Below, in pieces: positions 48,963 through 58,288 of a DNA stretch of 64,000 bases; position 1 is the first letter of the stretch, and each line of letters starts with the position of its first letter. Both the position numbers and the translations under genes were made by a program. This stretch comes from JAPSGB01 sp963775185. GTDB lineage: Bacteria > Myxococcota_A > Polyangia > Polyangiales > Polyangiaceae. The notes under the pieces are model-generated. The model made no database searches. It had not been told where the DNA came from and saw only the letters and a list, made by a program, of their open reading frames with translations. The DNA is taken from NCBI GenBank assembly GCA_963775185.1, contig CAVZIE010000032.1, forward strand, positions 744,001 to 808,000, read 5' to 3'.

Positions 48963-51449
48963 CTACTTGCCGACCTGCGGCACCTGACCGGCGGCGGCCA
49001 TGCCGAGGAAGCGCACCGCGTCCTGGTCGGCGCTGGGCACGTCGAACACGACGAAGTGGCCGTCCCGACCGCTGGGCGGAGCGTACTCGCGCACGGCGAG
49101 CGTGACGGGATTGCCGGCGACCATGACGTTTCCGCTGAGCGGAACCGGCTTCGGCGTGAGCGTGCCGATCTTGTCCGGCGTGGTGACGCTCGCGTCGTCC
49201 GCGGCGCGCTCCAGACCGGCGGCCAGGGCGTACGTGGCGAGCGTGGCGGGCGGCGCGTAGTTGTCGCCCAGACCGTAGGTCTGGAACACGTGCTTCGCGT
49301 TGTGTCCGGTGATGGGCGCGTTCCCGGCAGGGTCGGCGAAGTTCAGGGGATCGGCCGGGTCGACCCACTGCTGCAGCAAGCTGAGCACCGGGTGCATGCT
49401 CCCGCCGTTGAGGCCGCCGGTGCTGTCGTAGTCGGCCAGCACGAACGGCACCGCGGCCGAGATGTTCACCGGCTGCTTCTTGGTGAGGAGCGCGTCCATC
49501 AGGCTCGCGCCGTTGCCGCTCAACACGGCGCCCTTGTACTCGTCGGCGTACGGCAGCATCAGGCTGCCCTCCGTCGAACCCTGGGAGTGGCCGAAGAACA
49601 CGATCTGGTCCGGATCGATCTTGATCGCGTCGCCGCCGGTGTCGGCCGCGGAGACGTCGAGGGACGCGCCGAAGCGCGCGAGCGAGATCTGGTCGGCGGC
49701 GCCCTGCAGCGGATTGCCGCGCGCGGCGTCGGGGTTCGCGAAGTTGAAGAACAGGTTGTTCGGCGATGCGTCGGAGGCGCCGCGACGCGGCCCGTGCTCG
49801 ACCTGATCGATGCCGAGCACGGCGAACTGCATGCTGCTCGCGTCGGGCAAGGTGACGTTCGAGAGCGCGCCGGCCACCTCCGGCCGGATGTGGTCGCGGA
49901 ACGAGCCGCCGGTGCCGTGCGCGAACACGACCAGGGGCCAGCCCGCCGCCGGCATCGTGCCCTTGGGCACGGTCAGCGCCATGCACACGTCCTCGTTGCG
50001 CACGGGCGCGTCGGCGATGCGGCCGTCCGGCGCGTCGGTGTAGGGCTCGGTGCCCTGCTGGAAGATGGGCAGCGAGATCAGCGCCTCGTACTCGTCGTAG
50101 GCGGGATCGCCCGTGCCGCAGTCGCGATCGCCGTCGTGCTGCGGGCACGGCGAGGTCACGCCGGCCGCGCACTTGACCCAGCTCTTCGCCGTAGGAACCG
50201 GCGCCGCTTCGACGGCGGCGGCGAGGCTCGCCATCGTGTCGCGCACCGGGCTCGCGGTGATCACGCTGGCGTCCAGCACCGTGGTCGGGTCGATGGCCTT
50301 GTCCTTCAGGTAGTCGCGGAAGGGCTTGAACGCGGCGTAGGCAGCGGCGAGCGTCGCGTCGGCGGGCGCCGACGCGGCGAGCATCGCCGTCATGTGCTCG
50401 GAGCGCTCGATGGCGTTGCCCTTGTCGTCGACGCCGGCCGTGGTGAGCCACACCGCGTACGTGTGGCCCGGCACCAGCGGCCTGCCCTGCGGGCGGCGCA
50501 CGCCGAACCAGTTGTCGCACACGTAGTTGCTGCGGCCGCCGGACGCGTACCAGCTCAGGCCCTCGTTGTGGCCGTACTCGGGCGTGCCGGCGCTGACATC
50601 GATCCAGTTGACCGGACTCTTGCCGTTCTGTCCCTGGAACGACGTGTAGTCGATGGCGCCGCTGAAGCGGAAGATCACCGTCGGGTACGCGCCCCACGCG
50701 TGATCGTCGGCGACCAGCGAGTCGACGTAGCGCTGGACCGGATCGAAGCCGAGCAGCTCGTTGCCCGGAGTCGGGAAGCCGTCGAGATCGAGCTTGCCAC
50801 CGTGGATGCGCACGTCGTTCGGGAACGGCAGGCGGAAGAAGTCGCCGTCCTGGCCGGGCGGGTTGGCGCCAGGCACCTCGAAGTACGCCCGCACGCCGTC
50901 GGTGCTGGGCGGATCGCAGCTCACACCCTGCCACGACGGGAGCCCGAACGACGGCGCGCCGGGCGGCGCGGTGGCGCACTTCGAGGCCACGCACGCGAGA
51001 CCCGCGTAGCACTCGCTGCTGGTGACGCAGTCCTTGCCGATGTCGGTCGTACCCTCGGGCTGGCACTGCGCCGAGAAGCCCACGAGGGCGCAGCGCAGGC
51101 CCTGCTTGCAGTCGACGTCGCCGGAGCAGCTCGCCCCTTGATCGCCCGTACCGGCCGTCTGGCACTTGCCGGTCAGACACTGCAGGCCGTCCTGGCACTC
51201 GCCGCTCAGCGTGCACGGGCTGCCCGAGGCGATGCTGTGCCCGAGCTCGCACACGCCGCCCTGGCACGCGAGCCCGATACGGCACGAGCTGTCCGAGGCG
51301 CATTGCTCGCCCACCCCGGCGCCGGGCGGCGCGCCGCCGGTGCCGCCGGTCGCGGCCTCGCCGTTGTCCACCGGCCCGTTCGAGCACGCCCAGAGCGCCG
51401 GCATCCCCAACGCTGCGACCACGCAAACCTTCGCCAATACACGGTTCAT
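48963..51449 (-). CDS. Large alpha/beta-hydrolase-like lipoprotein with Cys-rich N-terminus
   Basis: 828 residues from ATG 51449, chosen because GAGGG sits 6 bp upstream. Lipobox at ALWAC, Gly/Ala linker, then Cys modules (CASDSSCRIGLACQGGVC, CTLSGECQDGLQC). The C-terminal half has an alpha/beta hydrolase nucleophile elbow GHSQGS and an oxyanion-type HGTGG. Probably a cell-surface esterase-like enzyme; no substrate can be inferred. Confidence 0.75.
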   Translation of the reverse strand: MNRVLAKVCVVAALGMPALWACSNGPVDNGEAATGGTGGAPPGAGVGEQCASDSSCRIGLACQGGVCELGHSIASGSPCTLSGECQDGLQCLTGKCQTAGTGDQGASCSGDVDCKQGLRCALVGFSAQCQPEGTTDIGKDCVTSSECYAGLACVASKCATAPPGAPSFGLPSWQGVSCDPPSTDGVRAYFEVPGANPPGQDGDFFRLPFPNDVRIHGGKLDLDGFPTPGNELLGFDPVQRYVDSLVADDHAWGAYPTVIFRFSGAIDYTSFQGQNGKSPVNWIDVSAGTPEYGHNEGLSWYASGGRSNYVCDNWFGVRRPQGRPLVPGHTYAVWLTTAGVDDKGNAIERSEHMTAMLAASAPADATLAAAYAAFKPFRDYLKDKAIDPTTVLDASVITASPVRDTMASLAAAVEAAPVPTAKSWVKCAAGVTSPCPQHDGDRDCGTGDPAYDEYEALISLPIFQQGTEPYTDAPDGRIADAPVRNEDVCMALTVPKGTMPAAGWPLVVFAHGTGGSFRDHIRPEVAGALSNVTLPDASSMQFAVLGIDQVEHGPRRGASDASPNNLFFNFANPDAARGNPLQGAADQISLARFGASLDVSAADTGGDAIKIDPDQIVFFGHSQGSTEGSLMLPYADEYKGAVLSGNGASLMDALLTKKQPVNISAAVPFVLADYDSTGGLNGGSMHPVLSLLQQWVDPADPLNFADPAGNAPITGHNAKHVFQTYGLGDNYAPPATLATYALAAGLERAADDASVTTPDKIGTLTPKPVPLSGNVMVAGNPVTLAVREYAPPSGRDGHFVVFDVPSADQDAVRFLGMAAAGQVPQVGK

Positions 51450-51528
51450 AAGCATCCCTCGCACGAATGAAGGCCCCCGCGAGCCTCCCATCAGAGTACC
51501 CGCCCCGCGCCCCGCAGACAAACGCAGG

Positions 51529-52197
51529 CTATTCGTAGTGGAGAATGCTGATCACCGGGGTCGGCAGCAGCCGGCTCCGACCGTCGAGCGAATCCAGCTC
51601 GATCACGAAGGCGAAGGCGGCCACGTACGCGCCCTGACGATGGACCAGCTCGGCGGCCGCGGCAGCGGTTCCGCCGGTAGCGAGCAGGTCGTCGACGACT
51701 ACGACGCTCGCGCCCTCGGCCAGCGAGTCGCGGTGCATCTCGAGCTCCGCCTCGCCGTACTCGAGCGAGTAGGAGACGCGGTCGGTCCGGTACGGCAGCT
51801 TGCCGGGCTTGCGCACCGGCACGAAGCTCGCGTTCAAGCGCGCCGCCAAGGCGCCGCCGAAGATGAAGCCGCGCGACTCGATCCCCACCACCGCGTCCAC
51901 GTGCTCTCCGACGAAGCGCTCGGCGATGTGATCGAGCACGATGTGGAACGCCTTGGGGTTCGCGAGCAGCGGCGTGATGTCGCGGAACAGGATGCCGGGC
52001 TGCGGAAAGTCGCGGATCTCCCGGATGTAGCGCCTGACGTGCGCCATCGTGTCGAGCTCCGCCGCCGGGTAGAGCAAGGTGCGCTTGCGCGCGGCGGGCT
52101 TGGCCGCGACGTCCCGGTCCACGCCACGCGGCGTGGGCGAGCGGCGGGCGGGAACCGGCTTCTTCGTCTTGGCAACGGGTCGCTTGCGGGCAGCCAT
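51529..52197 (-). CDS. apt: Adenine phosphoribosyltransferase with basic N-terminal extension
   Basis: 222 residues. The PRTase fold (from about residue 51) has IRDFPQPGILFRDITPLL, GIESRGFIFG, VRKPGKLPY and the PRPP loop VVVVDDLLATGGTAAAA. It salvages adenine to AMP. Typical Apt starts near MAHVRRYIREI (ATG about 52047). The extra ~50 Lys/Arg/Ala residues (AARKRPVAKTKKPVPARR) could be a real tail or a wrong start. Divided from surE by a 19-bp gap on the same strand. Confidence 0.87.
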   Translation of the reverse strand: MAARKRPVAKTKKPVPARRSPTPRGVDRDVAAKPAARKRTLLYPAAELDTMAHVRRYIREIRDFPQPGILFRDITPLLANPKAFHIVLDHIAERFVGEHVDAVVGIESRGFIFGGALAARLNASFVPVRKPGKLPYRTDRVSYSLEYGEAELEMHRDSLAEGASVVVVDDLLATGGTAAAAAELVHRQGAYVAAFAFVIELDSLDGRSRLLPTPVISILHYE

Positions 52198-52216
52198 ACG
52201 ACTCGTGCCTTTAGCA

Positions 52217-52978
52217 TCAGGTGGCAGCGGCGAGAAGCGACACGACCTGCTCGGCCGCGGCCTGACGGCGGCGATCCCACAGATCGAGCACCAGCGGCGT
52301 CACGCCGACGACACCGTCGTCGTAGGCCTCGGTGTCCGAGCCGGCGATCGGGCGGTGCTCGACCCCTTCGCCGCCGATCCACAGGTACTCGCGCCCGCGC
52401 GGATCGCGCCGGAAGTCGACCATGTCCTGGTATACGCGCGCGCCGAGCCGCGTCGCCCGGCACTCCCAGGCGGCCCCCGGCGGAAAATTGACATTCAGCA
52501 GGAGCGGCGCCGATGGCCTTTCGTCGAGCACGGCGCGGGCGATCCGCGCGGTCTGGAGGGCCGCCGCGCGCTGGTCCGACGCCTGCGCAGCCGACGCGGC
52601 GATCGACGGCACGCCGCGCAGCGCGCCCTCGCGCGCCGCCGCGACGGTGCCGCTGTAGAACACGTCATCGCCGAGGTTCACGCCGTGGTTCAGCCCCGAC
52701 ACCACCAGGTCCGGGCGCCGCGGCAGCACACGCCCGGCAGCGTGCAGGGCGACGTACACGCAATCTGCCGGCGTACCGTCCACGGCGAACACGCCCTCGG
52801 AGCGCCGCGCGAGCCGGAGCGGTCGGTGCAGGCTGAGCGAGTGGCTGGCCGCGCTCTGCTCCGACTCGGGTGCGCAGATCACCACGTGCATGCTCGCCGA
52901 CAGGGCCGCGCGCAGCGCCTCGATGCCGGCGGAGCGATAGCCGTCGTCGTTGGAGAGCAGGACAAGCGGTCGAGTCAT
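52217..52978 (-). CDS. surE: 5-prime-nucleotidase SurE
   Basis: 253 residues. Metal ligands in LSNDDGYRSAGIEAL and LVVSGLNHGVNLGDDVFYSGTV, nucleotide-pocket segment GTPADCVYVAL, all in SurE order. It removes the phosphate from nucleoside 5-prime (or 3-prime) monophosphates and is linked to stress survival. Co-directional with apt, 19 bp apart, so nucleotide salvage genes are paired. Confidence 0.93.
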   Translation of the reverse strand: MTRPLVLLSNDDGYRSAGIEALRAALSASMHVVICAPESEQSAASHSLSLHRPLRLARRSEGVFAVDGTPADCVYVALHAAGRVLPRRPDLVVSGLNHGVNLGDDVFYSGTVAAAREGALRGVPSIAASAAQASDQRAAALQTARIARAVLDERPSAPLLLNVNFPPGAAWECRATRLGARVYQDMVDFRRDPRGREYLWIGGEGVEHRPIAGSDTEAYDDGVVGVTPLVLDLWDRRRQAAAEQVVSLLAAAT

Positions 52979-53002
52979 GGCCGGATTCTCGTACCACCGC
53001 CT

Positions 53003-53025
53003 GGGGCCGGTCCGGCGCGGAAATC
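53003..53025 (+). repeat. REP-like element copy 18
   Basis: GGG + GCCGGTCCGGCGCGG + AAATC; the left arm is incomplete. Sits in the divergent gap between surE and the 53090 gene, one of the few copies not at a 3-prime end. Confidence 0.78.
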
Positions 53026-53089
53026 GCGCGAAACGACATGACGTCGCCGACTTGGGCGCGAGCGCTCGCACGGGGTAGGCTCACCGCCG

Positions 53090-54316
53090 GTGGACGTCGC
53101 GAGGGAGGAGCTCGAGCGCGAGATCGTCACGCGCGTCGCGGAGGCGGTCGCCCGCTTCGGCGTCGCCGGCGACGTGCGCGTGGACGGCGACGACGTAGTG
53201 CTCGAGGGCTACGGGCCGACGGTGGTCGTTCCGCTCGGGAGCTCGCCCGGCGAGTGGGGGGCGCTCGCGCCGGAGATCCGGCTGCGGCGCTGCAACGACA
53301 TCGCCCGTCGCCTGGTGGGCGAGCGCCGCGCCTCCTCGGCACCGCCGCCCCGGCAGCAGCGCGGGCTCGGTCCGGGCTGGCTCGCGCCGGCCGCCATCAC
53401 CCTGACGGCGATCGCAGCCGTGTACGGCGTGTGGCACCTGCTCGCGCCGGGACCGCCGGGCGCGGCACCCGCGTCGCAGGCGCCGGCCGCGCCGGTATCG
53501 AGCGCCGCACGCGCCGAGCACCTGCGCACCGAGCGTGCCGAGCGCGTCTGCAACGAGGCGCGCTCGCGCGCCGTGCGCGGCTCGACGCTCGGCCCCACGG
53601 ACGTCGAGGGCTGGGTCGTCGAGATCGGGCTGCTGCGCCCCGGCAACACGCCGGATCTGGTGTTCGATCCCGGGCTGTCGAGCTTCGTCGAGCGCGCGCC
53701 CGGCAAGCGCACGGGACGCTTCGCCTGGAACGGTGCGCCCGCGCTCGGCGCCCTGTCCGGCCCCGACACCGAGGTCGAGATCGACGACGCGAGCGTGCCG
53801 GCAGATCAGCCCGCCTGGCGCGGCGTCACGCTGACGTTCAGGGGCCGCTACGCCGCGCGCTACTTCCACGACGACCAGCGCCCGGACTTCGTGCGCATCG
53901 CTTCCACCCTCGCCGAGCGGCTGGGCGCGACCTACGCCGGGCTCTACGCCCGCTGCGACGGCGGCGCGACGCACCACGTCGGCTCGTGGTTCGAAGGCCC
54001 GGGGCCCGGCGGCGCGACCACCGCGATGATGTACTTCATGGGGCTGTTCGCCGACACGTCGCAGCGCTTGAACGCGCTGCTGGACACCGACGCGGGCCCG
54101 ACCGCCGCGCGCGCCGCCGCGCTCGGCAAGATCGCCGACGCGACCCAGGACCTCCGCCGCGAGCGCGTCGCCACGCTGCTCGGCACGTACGGCGGGATGA
54201 TCGCCGGCCGCGCCGACGGCCCGAGCTACGTCACGTTCCCGTTCCGCGACTCGAACCGCGCCGCGCGCGCGAGCCTCGGATTGGCGGAGACGCTGGGGCT
54301 GGTTCGCGCGCCTTGA
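53090..54316 (+). CDS. Membrane-anchored protein of unknown function
   Basis: 408 residues from GTG 53090. The N-terminal ~85 residues form a small alpha/beta domain. A membrane helix follows (LAPAAITLTAIAAVYGVWHLLA, about residues 98-118), an Ala/Pro linker, and a periplasmic domain with YARCDGGATHHVGSWFEG. Its stop is one base from the end of the converging grxD gene. No family recognised. Confidence 0.6.
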   Translation: MDVAREELEREIVTRVAEAVARFGVAGDVRVDGDDVVLEGYGPTVVVPLGSSPGEWGALAPEIRLRRCNDIARRLVGERRASSAPPPRQQRGLGPGWLAPAAITLTAIAAVYGVWHLLAPGPPGAAPASQAPAAPVSSAARAEHLRTERAERVCNEARSRAVRGSTLGPTDVEGWVVEIGLLRPGNTPDLVFDPGLSSFVERAPGKRTGRFAWNGAPALGALSGPDTEVEIDDASVPADQPAWRGVTLTFRGRYAARYFHDDQRPDFVRIASTLAERLGATYAGLYARCDGGATHHVGSWFEGPGPGGATTAMMYFMGLFADTSQRLNALLDTDAGPTAARAAALGKIADATQDLRRERVATLLGTYGGMIAGRADGPSYVTFPFRDSNRAARASLGLAETLGLVRAP

Positions 54317-54317
54317 G

Positions 54318-54629
54318 TCAGCTCGCGACGAGCTTCGAGAGCTCGCCGCTCTCGTACAGATCCGTCACGATGTCGCAGCCGCCGACGAACTTCCCGCCGA
54401 CGTAGAGCTGCGGGATCGTCGGCCAGTTGGCAAACTCCTTGATGCCCTGGCGGATCTCCGGATCGGTGAGGACGTTGACGTCCTTGAACTCGACGCCGAC
54501 CTCCTTGAGGATGCCGACGACCTGGGCCGAGAAGCCGCACTGCGGGAAGTTCCGCGTGCCCTTCATGAACAGCACGACCTTGTTCTGCTCGACCGTGCTC
54601 TTGATCTTGTCGCGGGTTGTGTCGTCCAT
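54318..54629 (-). CDS. grxD: Monothiol glutaredoxin (Grx4/GrxD type)
   Basis: 103 residues. Active site CGFS in FPQCGFSAQVVGIL, then NVLTDPEIRQGIKEFANWPTIPQLYVGGKFVGGCDI with cis-Pro and GG glutathione-binding elements. Monothiol Grx proteins bind and transfer a [2Fe-2S] cluster together with BolA, encoded immediately upstream (12-bp gap), so the pair works in iron-sulfur traffic. Confidence 0.95.
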   Translation of the reverse strand: MDDTTRDKIKSTVEQNKVVLFMKGTRNFPQCGFSAQVVGILKEVGVEFKDVNVLTDPEIRQGIKEFANWPTIPQLYVGGKFVGGCDIVTDLYESGELSKLVAS

Positions 54630-54641
54630 CGGGCGCCTCCT

Positions 54642-54893
54642 CTAGTTCCGGGCTTTCGCCCATGACTCGGGCGTGTACGTCTTGAGAGCCAGCGCGTGGA
54701 TCGGGCCATTCATGGCGGGCCCGAGGGCGGCGTACACCAGCTGGTGCTGCTCCACCGGCGACTTGCCGGCGAAGGCGCTCGAGACGATGCGCGCCTGGTA
54801 GTGGTCCTTCGTGCCCGTCAGATCGACGAGCTCGATGTCCGCGTCGGGAAACGCCTTGGCTAGAAGGCTCTTCACGTCGGCCTGATCCATCAT
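54642..54893 (-). CDS. BolA family protein
   Basis: 83 residues. BolA fold with conserved His in KDHYQARIVSSAF and the VEQHQLVYAALG ... IHALALKTYTPESW segment. Forms cluster-bridged complexes with monothiol glutaredoxins, here the downstream gene. Two consecutive ATG codons at 54893 and 54890 leave a one-residue uncertainty in the start. Confidence 0.93.
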   Translation of the reverse strand: MMDQADVKSLLAKAFPDADIELVDLTGTKDHYQARIVSSAFAGKSPVEQHQLVYAALGPAMNGPIHALALKTYTPESWAKARN

Positions 54894-54952
54894 CGCGACG
54901 GATAGATGACGCAGCGTCACCTTCCTGTCAATCCGGGGTGGCGGACCGGGCC

Positions 54953-54978
54953 CGGTTCCGCGCCGGACCGGCATCCCC
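54953..54978 (-). repeat. REP-like element copy 19
   Basis: Minus-strand GGGGAT + GCCGGTCCGGCGCGG + AACC; arms AT and AA do not pair fully. Upstream of bolA and ~134 bp beyond the DUF4139-like stop. Confidence 0.8.
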
Positions 54979-54999
54979 CTCCCCGGCCCGGCCCCCCGG

Positions 55000-55124
55000 C
55001 TCAGTCCTTGGGGGGCCTTGACCCCCGCAGCTTGCTTCGCAACTGCTCCCCCCGCCGCCTGCGGCGGGCTCGCTCCGCTCGCTCCGCGCGTGAGCAATAT
55101 TTGCTTACGCTCTCAGTCCTTGGG
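55000..55124. mobile_element. Hairpin-rich insertion bounded by a 13-bp direct repeat at a stop codon
   Basis: CTCAGTCCTTGGG occurs at 55000-55012 and again at 55112-55124, where it contains the stop and last codons of the DUF4139-like gene. The ~99 bp between hold several hairpins: GCGTGAGCAA-TAT-TTGCTTACGC (55088-55110), CCGCCGCCTGCGGCGG, GCAGCTTGC-TTC-GCAACTGC and GGGGGCC-tt-GACCCCC. A small MITE-like unit is possible. Confidence 0.6.
55088..55110 (-). terminator. AT-centred hairpin after the DUF4139-like gene
   Basis: A 10-bp stem with one mismatch and a 3-nt loop, 2 bp beyond the stop codon on the minus strand (GCGTAAGCAA-ATA-TTGCTCACGC). No T-tract. Confidence 0.5.
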
Positions 55125-57143
55125 CGGCGGGGGGCTCACGAGCTTGATGCCGTGGATCGCGTCGCGGAAACGCACCTGCTGCTCGTTGATCGCCATGCGC
55201 AGCTCGATCAGCCGCTTGGTGATCTGGTCGAGCCGGGACGACACGTCCGCCAGACGCTTGGTGAGCTTGGCGCGGAGATCGGCGGCTTGCGTGTTCTTCT
55301 CGATCGCGCGCAGGTTCCGCCGCGTCTCGTTGGAGTCCGACTCGAGCTCGCCCTGCTCGGCGACGAGCTTGTTCATCTCGTCGGTCGACTTCTTCAGCAC
55401 CTCCCGGTACTTCCATGCGTCCGCCAGCTGCCGCGCGATGCTGGCGTTGGCGCGCGAATCGGCCAGATAGGCGCGCACGGCGTCGTCGGCGAGCGGGCTC
55501 AGCCAGTCCACCGATTGCACGCTCGACTGGCGCTCGTCGACGGTCAGCTCGGCGCGGGCGTTGGGCCGCACGTCGACGGGCACGAGCGCGCTGCCCGTGC
55601 CGGTGTTGTCTTCGGTGCCCGTCGGCGGCTTGAACAGCCGCGCGCCGCCGATGCGCGGGTGCTTGATCAGGAGCTTGGCCAGCGTGTCGCTGCCGTTCTT
55701 GATCTTGTAGATGGTCTTCGTGACCTGATCGCGCTCGATGAACAGCTGTCCCGCCTCGATCTGGTGCAGACGTGCGCCCTGCTGCTCGAACTTGCGCTCG
55801 GTGTCGACGGCGAGGCTGCGCTCGAGCGCGAACGGCACGGTCGCCGTGGCGCCGGGCGGCAGCGGGTCGACCATGCCCTGACCGAGGAACGAACCCTTCT
55901 CGAACACGGCGATGGGGCCGCGCTCGAGCAAGCCGTTGGTTGAGTTGGTGAAGCGCGCGACGCGGAACGGGTGCGACGCCGAGTCGGGCACGCCGCCGTC
56001 CGGCGCGAACAGGAACACCGCCTGCCCGGGCACGCGCTTCGACAGCAAGAGCACCATCGTGGCGCTCTTGTCCGGCACGGTGATCGGCGTCGGGATCTCG
56101 TAGCGCGTGTTGCCGCCCTCGACCGCGACGGCGGCCAGGGCGCTGAGGTTCCGCGGCGCGCTCAGGCCATGGCGGCGCGCCTCGTCGAGAGCCGCGCGAC
56201 GCATCGCCTGCCTGCTCTTCTCTGCGTCCTTCTTGTCCGCGAGCGCCGCCGATCCGCGGGGCGGAGCCGGCGGCGCCATCGGCCCGCGCGCGGAGCGCGA
56301 CGTGGCTTTCTTCGCCATCGGCATGTCGCCGCGACCGGCGCCTTTGCCGGTACCTGGAGCACCGCCGAGGGAACCCTCCATCGCGGGCTCGTCGGCGGGG
56401 GCCGGGGCTTCCTCGTCCTCGTCTGCGCCGTAGCGATCGACCTCGCCGCTGCCCTTCTGCGCCAGTGACGTCTCGCTGCCGGGCACCGCGGCGATCACCT
56501 CGCCCGAGTCGGTGACGATCGGCCGCTCCGGGATCACCGGCTCGCCGAGCGTCGACTCGAACGCCAGCGGCGCGCCGGCGACGAGCGAGAGCTTCACGTC
56601 CTTCCAGTCCTCGCCGGACAGGTTCTGCACGATGCCCCACGCCTGAAGATCGGCGCCGCCGTCCTGCACCACCAGCCGGTACGACGGCCGCCACACCGGC
56701 GTCTCGGAGATGTAGCCCACGGCCAGATCGTGCTCGCCGCCGTCGAGCCTGAGCACCACGTTGCGCAGCTTCTCGGGGTCGGGAGTGTTGTCCGGCGGCG
56801 GCAGCGGAAACGGCTTGAGCATGCTCTGGATGCGCGGGTCGCTTGGCGGGCTCGGGGGCTTGTCGTCCTCGACCTCGAGCGGGAACGACGCCGAGCGCAC
56901 GGAGCTTCCGCCGTGCTCGACGATGGCCAGCGTCGCCAGGAAGTCGCCGACCATGCGCTGACGCATCTTGAACGTGACCTCGTCGGCGTCGACGTGGCCG
57001 GAGCGTTCGAAATAGCCGACCCCGTTCCGGTAGACGACCACCCGCCGCAGCTCGAGCTGGTCGGTCGTGATGTTGGGCCCGCGGGCGCAGCCGGCCAGGC
57101 CGACGAGGCCGGCGGCGGCGGCGAGAAGCTTCAGGGAGTGCAT
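55113..57143 (-). CDS. DUF4139-like lipoprotein with coiled coil
   Basis: 676 residues. Lipobox at LAGC (Cys about residue 19). The N-terminal part has LELRRVVVYRNGVGYFERSG and PVWRPSYRLVVQDGGADLQAWGIVQNLSGEDWKDV, hallmarks of DUF4139. A Pro/Gly/Lys linker (about 230-310) precedes the second half, which ends in a coiled coil (KKSTDEMNKLVAEQGELESDSNETRRNL). Related proteins are secreted or membrane-associated, of unknown function. Start ATG 57143. Confidence 0.8.
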   Translation of the reverse strand: MHSLKLLAAAAGLVGLAGCARGPNITTDQLELRRVVVYRNGVGYFERSGHVDADEVTFKMRQRMVGDFLATLAIVEHGGSSVRSASFPLEVEDDKPPSPPSDPRIQSMLKPFPLPPPDNTPDPEKLRNVVLRLDGGEHDLAVGYISETPVWRPSYRLVVQDGGADLQAWGIVQNLSGEDWKDVKLSLVAGAPLAFESTLGEPVIPERPIVTDSGEVIAAVPGSETSLAQKGSGEVDRYGADEDEEAPAPADEPAMEGSLGGAPGTGKGAGRGDMPMAKKATSRSARGPMAPPAPPRGSAALADKKDAEKSRQAMRRAALDEARRHGLSAPRNLSALAAVAVEGGNTRYEIPTPITVPDKSATMVLLLSKRVPGQAVFLFAPDGGVPDSASHPFRVARFTNSTNGLLERGPIAVFEKGSFLGQGMVDPLPPGATATVPFALERSLAVDTERKFEQQGARLHQIEAGQLFIERDQVTKTIYKIKNGSDTLAKLLIKHPRIGGARLFKPPTGTEDNTGTGSALVPVDVRPNARAELTVDERQSSVQSVDWLSPLADDAVRAYLADSRANASIARQLADAWKYREVLKKSTDEMNKLVAEQGELESDSNETRRNLRAIEKNTQAADLRAKLTKRLADVSSRLDQITKRLIELRMAINEQQVRFRDAIHGIKLVSPPPPKD

Positions 57144-57216
57144 CGTCCGCGCTTCTAGACCAGTCGCGGCGCGCCGGCCACACACACGGCCCGTCGTCGG
57201 CTATCCTGCCGGAACC

Positions 57217-58249
57217 GTGCCTCACGATCCTCCCCCGCCCCCGCATCGGCCCCCGCCCCCTCCTCCCCGCCGCCCGCCGCCCCCGAGCATGAGCGAGGGC
57301 GAGAAGCAGCAGATCACCCTCCAGGCGCTTGGCCTGCTCAACGAGCAGGTCCAGGCACGGATCGTCCACTACAAGGGCGATCTCGGAGACCAACCAGGAG
57401 CTCGACGCGATCACGGCGCAGGTCGTGGCGCAGCTCAAGCAGATGCAGGCCGTGGCCGCCCAGGAGGCGCCGACGGCGCATGACCCGGATCAACTCGAGA
57501 CGCAGCAGGTCGCGACCATGACGCGGCTGCTCACGCGAGCCTTTTCCGACCCGGGCTCGCCGTTCAGCACGCCCATCGTCAAGACCGTCGGCAAGCGCAT
57601 CGCCAAGCTGTTCTTCGAGAGCGAGCTGCACGAGAAGACCAAGGGCAGCAAGGAGCCGACCATCTATCACGCCGAGCAAGGCGTGTACTACGTGCTCAGC
57701 CGCTACAAGAACCGCCTGCGCGCCGAGCTCGAGGGCTTCGCCTACGGGAGCGACGAGGTGAAGCGCGCGACGCTCGACCTGCTGGCGAAGACCGAGCGCG
57801 ATCTGCAGGTCGCGTTCCTCTCGCGGCGTTCGCCCGAGCTGAACCGGGTGATGACGATCTTCACCGGCGTGCTGCTCGAGTTCCTGCAGCAGCACCTGCC
57901 GCCGCGCGCCGAGGCGATGGCGCGCAACACGATCCGCGCCGCGCACACCGCGCGCGGCGCGAACGCCGTCGGCTACAAGGTGCAGGCGGACTGCTTCCCG
58001 GATTTCCGCGTCGAGTGGGAGCGGCTGCTGATGCAGCTGATGGTGCACTTCTGCGGCGACGAGCTGATGGCGCGGCTCACCGGCGACGACGAGCAGTTCC
58101 GCGAGGAGACGGTGCGATTCTTCACCGATCCGCACATCTTCAGCGAGACCGGCGAGGTGATCTGCGACGCGCTCTACGACTTCCTGTGTCTGGAGGGCTT
58201 CCTCGACTTGCCGGTGGACTGGCGCGTGCGCCTCGCGCGGGACTCCTGA
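57217..58249 (+). CDS. Cytoplasmic helical protein of unknown function (frame break near 57385)
   Basis: GTG 57217 gives a Pro-rich start (PPPPPHRPPPPPPRRPPPP); ATG 57289 is an alternative. The protein continues EGEKQQITLQALGLLNEQVQ and changes frame at about 57385; removing one G in CTCGGAGACC gives DLETNQELDAITAQVV. The rest is helical with DLLAKTERDLQVAFLSRRSPELN. No family recognised. Confidence 0.6.
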
Positions 58250-58288
58250 GGGGAATACCCGCCGGCGGCCCGGCGTCGATCACCCAGG

